DNA of 64,000 nucleotides from Bacillota bacterium. Lineage in GTDB: Bacteria > Bacillota > Clostridia > Christensenellales > Pumilibacteraceae. Every line of letters starts with the position of its first letter. The stretch's first letter is position 1. Shown one piece after another: positions 7,845-17,212 of the stretch. The notes below the pieces were generated by a model that did not search any database, was not told where the DNA came from, and saw only the letters and a list, made by a program, of their open reading frames with translations. Both the position numbers and the translations under genes were made by a program. The stretch spans positions 27,682 through 91,681 of the forward strand of contig WRGC01000002.1 of NCBI GenBank assembly GCA_009787385.1. The letters run 5' to 3'.

Positions 7845-9752
7845 TTACCAACTCTCAATCAAATGTTCGCTATTAAGTTCTTGTATTCTCTTATATGCAG
7901 GTTCAAAGCCTTGCTTAGCCGCTTGCACATAGTACACACACGCCTTAATATAATTTTGTCCAACCATTTCACCCAAATAATAATAGTCACCTAATACTTT
8001 TTTAGCTTCAGGCAAATCTTGAGATACAGATTTTTGACACCACTTATATGCCAATTCCTTGTTTGCGTCTACTCCCTTACCCCAATAATAACAGTCCCAA
8101 AGTCTAATTTGAGAAAGTGCATATCCTGCGTTTGCCGCCTTAAAATACCAAGCAAATGCCAATTGCAAATTTTGTACTGTACCCTTGCCATGACTATAGC
8201 ACTCTGCGAGTTCGTGTTGATACTCTACATACTCCAATTCTGCAAGTTTTTTGCAAAATATAAATGCTTTAGACAAGTCTTTTTTTGTATATATTCCATC
8301 AGTAAGATATTTGTACAACCGAATCATTGCGTTGGGATTGTTTGGAATTTGACTATACAAAGCTAGTGCATTTTTGTGTTCTTGTCTTGTACCTATACCA
8401 AAATCATAACACCTTGCCAAATCATATATGCTCCCTTCTACTCTAGCTTGATAAGATTTTAGATACAAATTAAAGACTTCTTCCAAATCATATTTGTCAG
8501 TAGTAGATTGCTCTAACAACTGTGCCAAATTGTAATGTGCTGATGGCACACCACCAATTGATGCTAACCTATACCACTCAATACTTTTTTTTATATCAAC
8601 TTCACAACAAATACCTTTTTGCAACAACACTCCCATCATAAACTCTGCAAACACAAAACCCGCTTGTGCATTGATTTCAAACCAATCAAAAGCTTGTTTC
8701 TCTCCAAGTTCTACTGCTGATTTGTACCAGCTAAAAGCCTTATCCTTAGACAATGCTATACCCAATCCCAAATCATAGCACTTACCCAATTGCAACATAG
8801 CAGGAGCAAAACCAAGTTCTGCCGCCCTTTTGAAAAATTCGAAAGCTTTAGCACTGTCTTGCAATACACCATGTCCATGATTAAAACACACACCTAGCCC
8901 AAAAAAACCTTTTGCATTTTTGCACTTGGACGCTTCTTTGTACCACTTGACAGCTAATGCATAATTTTGATCTACTACCTTACCTTCATAATATATATCA
9001 GCCAACTTGGATTGTGCTATTGCATTGCCATTTTCGGCTGATTTTTGATAAAGTTCGTAAGATTGAAATTCATTTTTTTCTACAAAATTGCCATTTCTAT
9101 AACAATCAGCCAAAAACAATTGCACAGGAGAATAGTTGGCATCTTGCAACAACAAAGCAGTATTGTATGCCTCTTGCAAATTTTGTTCTACACCTATACC
9201 CAATCTATAACATTCAAAAATTTGTTGCAATGCAACAATAGACCCTGATGATTCTGCAATTTTGAACAAATTAAAAGCATGTACAAAATCTTGTTTGACA
9301 TGTAAACCATGAAAATAAAACCTACCCAAAGCTACATACGACTCAGTAACAGCATACTTAGAAGCATACTCATAGCATTCGTATGCTTTTGCAAGATTGG
9401 CAACCATACCCTCACCGTTTTCACAAAGTTCACCCAAATTGTAAGCCGCCCATGCATTGCCTTGTTGAAAACTTTGCTTAAAATATTGTATAGCTCTATC
9501 TATTCGTTTTTGTTGCCCATTAGTACCAAAATAATAAACACAACCCAAATTATAAGCTGCCCAATTGTTGCCCTTTTCAGCTGCTTTTTGGTACAACTTA
9601 AAAGCTTTGTCATGATTTTCTTTTACACCATCTGCACCAAAATCAAAGCACACTGCCAAATCAAACATAGCTTGATAATCCTTGCTAGATTCTATAGTGG
9701 CAGTATTCCATTTGTCTATATCTCTTGGTGAACCATCATATTTGTTTTTCAT
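7845..9752 (-). CDS. Sel1-like repeat protein
   Basis: A 635-residue protein made almost wholly of about sixteen Sel1 (SLR) helical repeats of ~36 residues, each of the form AxYNLGxxYxxGxGVxxNxxKAFxxYxKAAExG. There is no signal peptide or membrane segment, so a cytoplasmic scaffold for protein contacts is likely. The repeats are well conserved up to residue 625. Several are offset by imperfect units, for example AFDWFEINAQAGF. GAGGGA precedes the ATG at 9752. Partner proteins are unknown. Confidence 0.88.
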   Translation of the reverse strand: MKNKYDGSPRDIDKWNTATIESSKDYQAMFDLAVCFDFGADGVKENHDKAFKLYQKAAEKGNNWAAYNLGCVYYFGTNGQQKRIDRAIQYFKQSFQQGNAWAAYNLGELCENGEGMVANLAKAYECYEYASKYAVTESYVALGRFYFHGLHVKQDFVHAFNLFKIAESSGSIVALQQIFECYRLGIGVEQNLQEAYNTALLLQDANYSPVQLFLADCYRNGNFVEKNEFQSYELYQKSAENGNAIAQSKLADIYYEGKVVDQNYALAVKWYKEASKCKNAKGFFGLGVCFNHGHGVLQDSAKAFEFFKRAAELGFAPAMLQLGKCYDLGLGIALSKDKAFSWYKSAVELGEKQAFDWFEINAQAGFVFAEFMMGVLLQKGICCEVDIKKSIEWYRLASIGGVPSAHYNLAQLLEQSTTDKYDLEEVFNLYLKSYQARVEGSIYDLARCYDFGIGTRQEHKNALALYSQIPNNPNAMIRLYKYLTDGIYTKKDLSKAFIFCKKLAELEYVEYQHELAECYSHGKGTVQNLQLAFAWYFKAANAGYALSQIRLWDCYYWGKGVDANKELAYKWCQKSVSQDLPEAKKVLGDYYYLGEMVGQNYIKACVYYVQAAKQGFEPAYKRIQELNSEHLIESW

Positions 9753-9834
9753 TAAATTCCCTCGTATGTAAATGTGATAGTTTTGTTGCTATAAAACTTA
9801 ATATTGATTGACAATAATCACATCAAAATAACAC

Positions 9835-9872
9835 AAAAAAAACTGCAATACAACTAGTGTAGTGCAGTTTTT
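9835..9872 (-). terminator. Terminator after the 57-aa gene
   Basis: AAAAAACTGCA/TGCAGTTTTT stem with an internal ACTAGT element. It is placed for the leftward gene ending at 9970. Confidence 0.55.
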
Positions 9873-9969
9873 GGAAAGTATGAAGCTTTGCCCGTTAGCA
9901 TGTAGATATTGCTCTCACAACAAATACGCAACAAGTATGCTCAAGTATATAAACAAATCATAAAGGTGA

Positions 9970-10143
9970 TTATTCTATCACTTCTTGAATTTTGTTCTTA
10001 GAATATTTGGATAATTGACTTGCATTAGATTTTATTTTGCGTTTACAATTGTCTACCAAGTCTTGTGCAGGTTGAAAAGTATCTACAAGATAAGCTCCTA
10101 CAACCATACCTATACCCAATCCTAAAAGTGTACTATTTTTCAT
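9970..10143 (-). CDS. Small YtxH-like anchored protein, 57 aa
   Basis: A 57-residue protein too short for most gene calls but well supported. AAGGAG (10150-10155) lies 6 nt before the ATG at 10143. Residues 5-20 form a Gly-rich hydrophobic segment (LLGLGIGMVVGAYLV), followed by a Lys/Ser-rich amphipathic tail. The layout resembles YtxH-type small membrane proteins; the function is unknown. Confidence 0.65.
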   Translation of the reverse strand: MKNSTLLGLGIGMVVGAYLVDTFQPAQDLVDNCKRKIKSNASQLSKYSKNKIQEVIE

Positions 10144-10481
10144 ACTAAACTCCTTTATAGCAACTATTGTCCTGCTTCGTCATATACTCAAACCAGATAC
10201 AAATCCAACTCAAATACAAGACTATACCATATGATGCTTAAAGATAGTTTGTACACTTTTAACTACAAATATACACTTTTTGTCGTATACCCCAATATTC
10301 CAACATTCCAAAATATACACAACTACACTATTATTTATAATATGATATCACACTATATTGTGGTTGTCAAAGTCAATACCAAATTTTGGAATTGTCAATT
10401 TTCTAATTTACAGCATGTTTATTTACAATTATTAAGTGTTTTTTATTAAGCAATATTTGGTTCAAATTTAATTGATTAAAT

Positions 10482-10653
10482 GAGAGTATACAACGAGATA
10501 TTATTAACATAAAGTACAAACTTTCAACAAAACAACATTATTCTTTTTTGACGCCAAAAAAAGCTCTTGGGGAATCCCCCCAAACGCTTAAAGGTGTTTT
10601 TATTAATTAGGTGTTACTTCCTTTCCATCTTAATCTACTATATTTGTACACTC
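10482..10653 (-). repeat. Dispersed MITE-like repeat, copy 4 (orientation B)
   Basis: Ends GAGAGTATACAACGAG and TTGTACACTCC, with the central palindrome intact. The surrounding gap 10144-10733 otherwise holds only AT-rich sequence and the secF terminator. Confidence 0.85.
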
Positions 10654-10686
10654 CTAATTAAATGAATAATTTTAATTACTATACAA

Positions 10687-10730
10687 AAAAATACTATCCT
10701 ATCAAAATTAATTTGTAGGATAGTATTTTT
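10687..10730 (-). terminator. Terminator of secD-secF
   Basis: Fifteen-bp stem AAAAATACTATCCTA with its complement and a T-run, 4 nt past the secF stop. Confidence 0.8.
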
Positions 10731-10733
10731 ATA

Positions 10734-11909
10734 TTATTCTATACTCTCTTGGGTTGTTAATGTTTGAGAAGTATTTTCTTCATTTTTGTTCTTAGTAGCC
10801 AATTTGGTTGCTTTTCGTTGGCGTCTAAGTTCGGACCTTGTCCCAAACCAATGACGAATATTGGTAGTCAAAGCACCTCTTTGTAGATAGTCTGGATGTT
10901 TGTTGACTACCTTAGCCCATATCGTAGGTGTAATACATATTCCACTATACAAGCAAGAAACTAGCCCAATCAAGAGTGGCAACATAAATGTACGAACACC
11001 CGGCACAGCTATACCAAGCAAAAATACTACAATTGCGACAGAAATTATACCGATATTAACAAATCTAGTCAAATTAGAATTTGTACCTGTATTAGCAAAG
11101 TCTGTCCCCATATCGGCACTAAAGCCATTATTTTCATGTCGCACTCTCTTGACATTTTCTCTAATTCTATCCAAAGAAATTATAGTATTATTGACACTAT
11201 ATATTGCTAAAGCCGCAACCACAACCAAGAATGCTCCATTGAGTTGGATTCTAAATATTGCCATCAAAGCAAACACAATGAGCACATCATGTAGCATACT
11301 CAAAATGGTTGCCAATCCACTTACAAAATCAAATCTCACAGCAACATAAATAGTAATAACCAACAATGCCACCAACAATGCCAACACAAATCTACCTATC
11401 AAATGTGGAGGCAAGCTAGCACTAGTTTTGAAGCCCTCACCTACACGCCCATCAAATTCACCATTAGGACTGACAATCTTATTGACTGCTTCTCTTATAG
11501 ATGCATTGAGGTCCTGCATGAACAACTCATAGTCTTCATCTGCATCAGCCTTGACACCCTTATAGCGTATCAAAAAACCTTCTCTAGTGCCACTTCCTTG
11601 TCTTTGCAAACTATCTACCTTGATACCCCGACCGTCATCACCAACTCTTGCAGATTCGGCAGCCTTAGTAATTTTTTCTCTCCAATCCTTTTCAGTATCA
11701 TTGTTGAGTCTAACATCTCCTATCTCAACAGACATGCTATAACCACCAGCAATATCTATACCTACATTAAACATACTCCCTGATACAAATATTTGCACAA
11801 TTCCAGCAATCAAGCCTATAAAAATTATTGCAAAAGATATCCCAAAAAAGAGTTTGTATTTTTGGATAAAGTTGATATTTTTCATCATATTATTTTTAGA
11901 CGACTCCAT
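10734..11909 (-). CDS. secF: Protein translocase subunit SecF
   Basis: A 391-residue SecF, the partner of SecD in the proton-driven late step of Sec export. An N-terminal membrane helix (15-37) is followed by a periplasmic-type domain to about residue 165. Five further helices follow, including the family segment with VAALAIYSVNNTIISLDRIREN, which replaces the usual Gly-Tyr-Ser-xx-Asp-Thr motif with IYSVNNT. The start could be the ATG at 11909 or a TTG one codon earlier; an AAAGGAG inside secD serves either. It overlaps secD by 14 nt, so translation is coupled. The C-terminus is basic and Thr-rich. Confidence 0.93.
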   Translation of the reverse strand: MESSKNNMMKNINFIQKYKLFFGISFAIIFIGLIAGIVQIFVSGSMFNVGIDIAGGYSMSVEIGDVRLNNDTEKDWREKITKAAESARVGDDGRGIKVDSLQRQGSGTREGFLIRYKGVKADADEDYELFMQDLNASIREAVNKIVSPNGEFDGRVGEGFKTSASLPPHLIGRFVLALLVALLVITIYVAVRFDFVSGLATILSMLHDVLIVFALMAIFRIQLNGAFLVVVAALAIYSVNNTIISLDRIRENVKRVRHENNGFSADMGTDFANTGTNSNLTRFVNIGIISVAIVVFLLGIAVPGVRTFMLPLLIGLVSCLYSGICITPTIWAKVVNKHPDYLQRGALTTNIRHWFGTRSELRRQRKATKLATKNKNEENTSQTLTTQESIE

Positions 11910-13299
11910 CAAATACTAAGTCTCCTTTTTCTGGTTTACCACTATCATCAGGTTTGTCAGCAATTTCTACAACTCCATCAGGTCGTGTCAATCCAAACTT
12001 TGAAGGTTGTTCACCAGTCATAGCCATAACCCACTTAAGCATTTTGTTGGACATAAATACAGCACTAAACATGGTTGTCAATATACCAATCAACATAACA
12101 ATACCAAAACTTTGGACAAATCCTGTACCAAATATCAGCATACTAGCCGCTACCAAAAATGAGACTATGTTAGCATCTGCTATGCATACTACACCTCGTC
12201 TAAATCCAGCATTGACTGATGCATTGATGGATTTTCCTTGACGATACTCTTCTTTTATGCGTTCAAAAACAACAATATTGGCATCTACTGACATCAAAAT
12301 AGTCAAAATTATACCCGCTATACTAGGCAATGACAATTGCAACCAAGGTACAAAATACAAGAAAAACATCATTAGAACGCTAAACAACAGTATAGATGCA
12401 CTAGCCACTACACCCAAAAGTTTGTAAACAACACACAAATATACCATAACTGCAACTACACCAAGCAACCCTGCAAGCATAGCTAGTGGCAATGCAATAT
12501 CCCCCAATGTCGGTGTAATTATATCATTTTCCAAAATAGTCATAGGAGTTGAAAAACTACCTGACATTATTTGAACAACCAAATTTTGAGCATCTGATCT
12601 ATTTGCCCAACTTCCACTCAAAGAAAGTTCGCCATTAGAAATATGATTGTTAAGACTAACTGTAGCATCTTCTTGTCCTTCTACACGAGTGACAACTGTA
12701 GCCGTGCCTTTATTAGTTAGTCTACTCAATATTGCACTTCCCTCTTTATTAAACTTTACATTGACACTATACTGCCCTTGAGTTTGTCTAACCCATGCCT
12801 TTTCAAGATGTTTTTCACCCAATACCAAATCACCCTTTTCGTCACTATCACTTTCAGCTCTAACTATCAACTTAGCTGCTTTGTCTACCAATTGGAATAT
12901 TGTAGATGGATCATTAGCATCAGGAACTTCTGCCCTAATCCTAGTTATTCCCTCTATTGATACATTTGCATCAGGATATCCTCTATCAGACAACATTGTA
13001 TAAAATCTATCCCTTGTTTCATTTATCCTTTGAGGCAAATTGGATACTTCTTCATCATTTTGAACTTCCTTGGCTTCAAATACTGCATAAGCTCCACTTT
13101 TAAGGTCTGTACCAATATTGATAGAGCTAGCAAATGAGTTGAATTTGTAAATACCATTAGAAATAAAAGGCACATCAAAAGATATGACAGACAAGAGAGC
13201 AATAATCAAAACAATAGCACCCAAAATGCTAAACTTGATTATAGAACCTTTACGAGTCATCTTTCTCTTTGGTCTAATTGTAGTATTGGGGTTCTGCAT
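11896..13299 (-). CDS. secD: Protein translocase subunit SecD
   Basis: A 467-residue SecD. One N-terminal membrane helix (24-44) is followed by the TDLKSGAYAVFEAKEV strand of the P1 domain, where most SecDs have DL-x-GG. A C-terminal five-helix block includes LTILMSVDANIVVFERIKEE, the family hallmark with the conserved Asp. The gene is shorter than proteobacterial SecD, as in other Bacillota with separate secD/secF. GGAGA precedes the ATG at 13299. A strong promoter lies at 13455-13483, leaving a leader of about 150 nt. yajC is not adjacent. Confidence 0.95.
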   Translation of the reverse strand: MQNPNTTIRPKRKMTRKGSIIKFSILGAIVLIIALLSVISFDVPFISNGIYKFNSFASSINIGTDLKSGAYAVFEAKEVQNDEEVSNLPQRINETRDRFYTMLSDRGYPDANVSIEGITRIRAEVPDANDPSTIFQLVDKAAKLIVRAESDSDEKGDLVLGEKHLEKAWVRQTQGQYSVNVKFNKEGSAILSRLTNKGTATVVTRVEGQEDATVSLNNHISNGELSLSGSWANRSDAQNLVVQIMSGSFSTPMTILENDIITPTLGDIALPLAMLAGLLGVVAVMVYLCVVYKLLGVVASASILLFSVLMMFFLYFVPWLQLSLPSIAGIILTILMSVDANIVVFERIKEEYRQGKSINASVNAGFRRGVVCIADANIVSFLVAASMLIFGTGFVQSFGIVMLIGILTTMFSAVFMSNKMLKWVMAMTGEQPSKFGLTRPDGVVEIADKPDDSGKPEKGDLVFDGVV

Positions 13300-13454
13300 T
13301 TTTTCTCCAATAAGTTGCTTATTTGTTTAACAAAAATCTCTCACTTGTATCGCAATTTCAACCAATTGCATGCACAATATCATAGACAATTCAACAAATA
13401 TTGCTACAATTCTAGCATATTATATTACCAAAATTTCAAACAATACATTTTGAT

Positions 13455-13483
13455 ATTATATAATTTTTCCATTTAAAAGTCAA
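13455..13483 (-). promoter_or_regulatory. secD-secF promoter
   Basis: -35 TTGACT (13478-13483), 17-nt spacer, -10 TATAAT (13455-13460). The downstream leader of about 150 nt is AT-rich with no recognised riboswitch. Confidence 0.7.
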
Positions 13484-13563
13484 CAATATTGTCTTTGTTT
13501 TCAAAATTTTTACAAATAAAGATAGTAAAACATTTCATTAGTCAACATATATATAATTTATTA

Positions 13564-13593
13564 TTGACAATTTTTGTAAATAAATACTATAGA
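13564..13593 (+). promoter_or_regulatory. Rightward promoter without a downstream gene
   Basis: -35 TTGACA (13564-13569), 18-nt spacer, -10 TATAGA (13588-13593). The only thing downstream on this strand is a strong terminator at 13681-13718. Confidence 0.4.
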
Positions 13594-13599
13594 ATATTA

Positions 13600-13718
13600 C
13601 TCTTTATATTTAAATTAATTTATTATTGAAAATGTAAGCATAGAAATAGTTTTTGAAAATAAAATTTAGCTTTAATATGCAAAAACAGTATCATTAGTTT
13701 TGTAATGATACTGTTTTT
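13600..13718 (+). ncRNA. Candidate small RNA, about 120 nt
   Basis: Inferred only from a consensus-like promoter and a perfect bidirectional terminator. The span between is AT-rich, has no ORF with a ribosome-binding site and matches no RNA family I know. It could instead be a chance promoter. Confidence 0.25.
13681..13718 (-). terminator. Bidirectional terminator after the FN3-like gene
   Basis: Perfect 16-bp stem AAAAACAGTATCATTA with its complement, a 6-nt loop, and T-runs on both strands. Confidence 0.8.
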
Positions 13719-13736
13719 TTGTAATTATACTATTTT

Positions 13737-15803
13737 TTAGAACGAAGCAATCAATACATTAGACCACTGACTCAATTTGTCTACATTATTCAAAGCCCTA
13801 ACTCTAGCTTGCACCAATCCACTTACACTAGACGGGAATGTGAGACTTGTCTCAGTTTGAATATAATCCGTACCATTAATCATAAAGTGATATGCTGTTG
13901 CACCACTTACAGGCTGCCACATAGCTGTCCACCCACCAAAACCTAGTGATGGTGTAGGCAAATTGTTTTCTGTAGGTGTTCCGTTGATAGTATCACTATC
14001 CATTTCTACATCTGGATCAAAGGTAATTGCATTTGACCATGAACCTGTAGAAGAACCACTTACAGCCCTAACCTTGACTGTATGCTTGCCCGATGACCAA
14101 TCTGTGAAGTATTGAGTATAGTTTGTTCCTGAAACAACTTGATTGTCATCTACTGATATATCATATCCTGTTGCTCCTGCTACTGGATTCCAGAATATTG
14201 CCCTAACTCTACCGCCCCCGCCTTCCAACGGCCAATCTTCTACCAATCCTATAAAAGGAGTAGCCAAATTGGAGTCTGATTGTCCAATACTCAAACCTAT
14301 TGATTTAGAGAAGCTTGAATACAAATTAGGGTGACCGCTCATATGTGCTCTTACTCCTATAGAATGAACGCCATTACCAAGTCCTGCAATACTGTACTCA
14401 GTAGTCTTTTGTTCGTTAAACATCTTGCCATCTATACACACTTCATATCCTGTAGCTCCAGTGACAGCACCCCATGAAAGAGTAGTACCATTAATCACAG
14501 CAGTTGGTACTGCCAATCCTACAGTTGGTCTTACTACATTAGACCATTCTGATACTTCGTTACCATTTCTAGATCTTACAAAACATACCCTTACACCTGG
14601 TTCTTTTCCCAAATCCTTGCCTAAAAAGAATAATCCTGTTTGATTAGTAATAACTTCATTGATTTTTACATCATAACTAGTAGCACCATTGATAGCACCC
14701 CACTGTATTCTTTGGTGAAGATAAATTATACTTGGAGAAATTAGATTGCCAACTATACCAGGTTGTTCTCCACCACCTGTGTCGCCGCCACCTTGGTTTC
14801 CTCCACCTGTGTCGCCGCCGCCACCTTGATTTCCGCCACCTGTATCACCGCCGCCACCTTGGTTTCCTCCACCTGTGTCGCCACCACCTTGACCACTTCC
14901 CACTATCAAATCAATAGGGTCTGACCATTCACCTACACTAGGACCGTTGATAGCTCTTGTCTTGATAGTATAAGAAGCATCTGGCAAACTAGAAGTATCA
15001 AAAGATACTGCTGTCTTTTGTGTTATGTTGCCATTGATAGATACTTCGTATCTAGTAGCACCCTTAACCGGACTCCAAGAAACTTCTCTAGCATATTTTT
15101 TCAATACTGGAGCTCTCAATGGATTGTGTTCTTGCAAGAAAAATTCTGGTCCTGACCAAAATGAGTCATTAAATACTTCTACATCACTAATTGCACGAAC
15201 CTTGACTTGATGAATACCGTCATATAACTCGTTGAGATCAAATGTAGTTTCTTTGACTTGTGCTATTTCCTCACCATTGACACTTATACCATATCCTTCA
15301 GCATTTGGGATACTCTCCCACTCCAATACATTATCTCCTCTCATTTTTGGTTGTGGAGCAGCAAGATTGAGAGTCACACCTTCATAAGTAGAATAGTCTA
15401 CATCAACTGATTTTGACATAAGTTCGCTAGAGATATCATCAGTATCTACAGCAACTACCGAAATTTTGTAATCACTTGGAAATAAGTCATTAACAATAAA
15501 CTCATTACTGTAAGATGTCCCCAAAAAACTATGTTCATCGCCCAAATATACCCTATAAGACTTTGCATTGGGTACAATATCCCACATAACAGTATTTCCT
15601 ACTACTCTTACATTTTGAGGAGCAGGCAATCCATTTTGGCTATGAAAATTATCTTCTTTATGTTTGTTGATTGATGACATAACTATTGCAACTATTATAG
15701 CTGTTACCAACAGTGCCGCACCAATTATAAGCCACAACTTAAGCTTGCTATTGTTGTTAGTAGCAACATGAGTTGGACGGCTATTGCGTCTTGTACTTGG
15801 CAT
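13737..15803 (-). CDS. Membrane-anchored surface protein with seven FN3-like modules
   Basis: A 688-residue protein. After a basic N-terminus, residues 24-44 form a single membrane anchor, so the bulk should be outside the cell. Seven beta-sandwich modules of 75-95 residues follow, each with the fibronectin type III-like pattern W-x-P-V-x-GAT-x-Y-x-V-x-ING and a closing VKVRA strand. Between modules 3 and 4 (about residues 303-345) is a flexible linker of four GGGDTGGGNQ-like units, a coding tandem repeat at DNA level (14760-14895). No catalytic domain is seen; adhesion or substrate binding is a guess. AAAGGAG lies 11 nt before the ATG. Confidence 0.75.
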   Translation of the reverse strand: MPSTRRNSRPTHVATNNNSKLKLWLIIGAALLVTAIIVAIVMSSINKHKEDNFHSQNGLPAPQNVRVVGNTVMWDIVPNAKSYRVYLGDEHSFLGTSYSNEFIVNDLFPSDYKISVVAVDTDDISSELMSKSVDVDYSTYEGVTLNLAAPQPKMRGDNVLEWESIPNAEGYGISVNGEEIAQVKETTFDLNELYDGIHQVKVRAISDVEVFNDSFWSGPEFFLQEHNPLRAPVLKKYAREVSWSPVKGATRYEVSINGNITQKTAVSFDTSSLPDASYTIKTRAINGPSVGEWSDPIDLIVGSGQGGGDTGGGNQGGGGDTGGGNQGGGGDTGGGNQGGGDTGGGEQPGIVGNLISPSIIYLHQRIQWGAINGATSYDVKINEVITNQTGLFFLGKDLGKEPGVRVCFVRSRNGNEVSEWSNVVRPTVGLAVPTAVINGTTLSWGAVTGATGYEVCIDGKMFNEQKTTEYSIAGLGNGVHSIGVRAHMSGHPNLYSSFSKSIGLSIGQSDSNLATPFIGLVEDWPLEGGGGRVRAIFWNPVAGATGYDISVDDNQVVSGTNYTQYFTDWSSGKHTVKVRAVSGSSTGSWSNAITFDPDVEMDSDTINGTPTENNLPTPSLGFGGWTAMWQPVSGATAYHFMINGTDYIQTETSLTFPSSVSGLVQARVRALNNVDKLSQWSNVLIASF
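14760..14895 (-). repeat. Coding tandem repeat (Gly-rich linker)
   Basis: Four imperfect ~33-bp units encoding GGGDTGGGNQ. They are locally GC-rich against an AT-rich background and prone to copy-number change. Confidence 0.8.
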
Positions 15804-15823
15804 TTAGGTTAATACTCCTTTTA

Positions 15824-16240
15824 TTAACAAATATTTTGAATAGAAAACTTGTTGTATGCACGCAGCTCGTTGAGTAGATTTATTACACTTTTGCACTCTA
15901 CTTTGCAATCTTCGTACATGTCTATATATACTAGTGTGTGCAATCTTATAATAGATTTATCCAGTTCTAGCAAAATATTGTGATGAATAAATGACATTAA
16001 CCACCTTTTGTGTAGTTGCCAATTGTACAATATATTGTCTACAATGCGTATAGTAGCTGCTGTATGTACTGTTTTATCCTTGTTATCTTGAGTACTTTTG
16101 TTGATTTCATCTATTACTGTATCCAAACTAATAGCATCTTCGCACAAACCACTGTATACATTGTGAGTATATCCCAACTCAAATACACATATAGAAAGTA
16201 GTGCAAGAAGCAATACAAAAACTAGCATTATTTTTTTCAT
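15824..16240 (-). CDS. DUF4363-like membrane-anchored protein
   Basis: A 138-residue protein with a hydrophobic N-terminal segment (3-22) and a helical remainder containing NWQLHKRWLMSFIHHNILLELDKSIIRLHTL. This matches the DUF4363 pattern of a paired-Trp helix followed by an x-IDHxEID-like helix. DUF4363 genes commonly sit beside DUF421 (YetF) genes in Clostridia, and one follows the pattern here. GGAGA precedes the ATG at 16240. The function of the pair is unknown. Confidence 0.65.
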   Translation of the reverse strand: MKKIMLVFVLLLALLSICVFELGYTHNVYSGLCEDAISLDTVIDEINKSTQDNKDKTVHTAATIRIVDNILYNWQLHKRWLMSFIHHNILLELDKSIIRLHTLVYIDMYEDCKVECKSVINLLNELRAYNKFSIQNIC

Positions 16241-16388
16241 TTATATTCTCCAATAGTGGCAATTAAATTTATGTAATACGAATATTTGTCAGTCAAGCAA
16301 CTATTGTTGGAAACAATAGTTATAACACCCTAACAATTTTATGTCAAAGGTTTCTGTACCTACAAATTTGCCCCATTTATATATATTT

Positions 16389-17078
16389 CTACCACTCTCC
16401 CAAAACACTCAACTTGTGTTGCCAACTTTCATTTTTCTTAGTACAAATATAAGCTATACCATTTTGCCTAATATCTATCAAAGCTATTTGACTAAATCTA
16501 TTTATGCATCGTCTAGATAATATATCCATAATTTGAGTTTGAGTTATGCCAACTTTGGTAGCAGCTTGACAATCCCACTTACCATCTATGACTATTGGAA
16601 CGGGCAACAAGCTAGGTTCTGGTTTGGTAGGGTCTACAGGTTTGTTGACTATGCATATTTGTCCATTTGTCTCAAAAATAGCGTACTCTATATTCAAAAT
16701 ATCATGTTTGTTTTCGCATCTTATAGCTTCTAACAAGTCCCCAATATTCATATTCATACTCAATAAATTGCTATAATTGATAGTACCCTTGTCTATAACC
16801 AACACAGATTTTCCACTAAGCACAACCCGCCAAAACATACTTTTGCGTGCAAGAACTGACATCAATACATGCAAAATTACCAACACAAACATAGGTATCA
16901 ATCCAAAATGCATTGGTATGTGTGGGTCATTGAGAGGTATAGCAGCAACTTCGGCGATAAGCAAAGTAATGACAAACTCAAATGGTTGCATCTCCCCTAT
17001 TTGTCTCTTACCCATCACCCTAATCACAAAAAGCATGACAATATAAATAATAATAGCCTTAACAAAAACAATCAACAT
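16389..17078 (-). CDS. DUF421 (YetF-like) membrane protein
   Basis: A 229-residue YetF/DUF421 protein with three membrane helices up to residue ~85. The family motif VMGKRQIGEMQPFEFVITLLIAE lies in the first loop, followed by two small cytoplasmic alpha/beta segments. The frame opens at 17129 (TTG), but homologous proteins start at the MLIVFVKAI segment, so the ATG at 17078 is chosen. That ATG lies inside the 3' arm of a 22-bp perfect hairpin (17064-17112) and has no clear ribosome-binding site. Paired with the DUF4363 gene downstream. Confidence 0.85.
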   Translation of the reverse strand: MLIVFVKAIIIYIVMLFVIRVMGKRQIGEMQPFEFVITLLIAEVAAIPLNDPHIPMHFGLIPMFVLVILHVLMSVLARKSMFWRVVLSGKSVLVIDKGTINYSNLLSMNMNIGDLLEAIRCENKHDILNIEYAIFETNGQICIVNKPVDPTKPEPSLLPVPIVIDGKWDCQAATKVGITQTQIMDILSRRCINRFSQIALIDIRQNGIAYICTKKNESWQHKLSVLGEW

Positions 17079-17112
17079 TACCAAATTAGTTTTGGTAATG
17101 TTGATTGTTTTT
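17064..17112 (-). terminator. 22-bp hairpin across the DUF421 start codon
   Basis: A perfect 22-bp stem, 5-nt loop and T-run on both strands. On the minus strand it would terminate the upstream Nudix transcript, yet its second arm contains the ATG of the DUF421 gene. Confidence 0.7.
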
Positions 17113-17212
17113 ATGTGAAACAACTCCAAAGCTAAAGATTGTCAAACTTAGTAACAATCTCTACAAATTTTTATTAGTCCAATATCTATTAAAGGGAGTG
17201 TACAAATAGACA

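Noticed and set aside
10231..10449. 72-codon plus-strand frame between the 57-aa gene and secF
   Set aside because: No ribosome-binding site, Tyr/Asn-rich chance composition in AT-rich DNA, no promoter.
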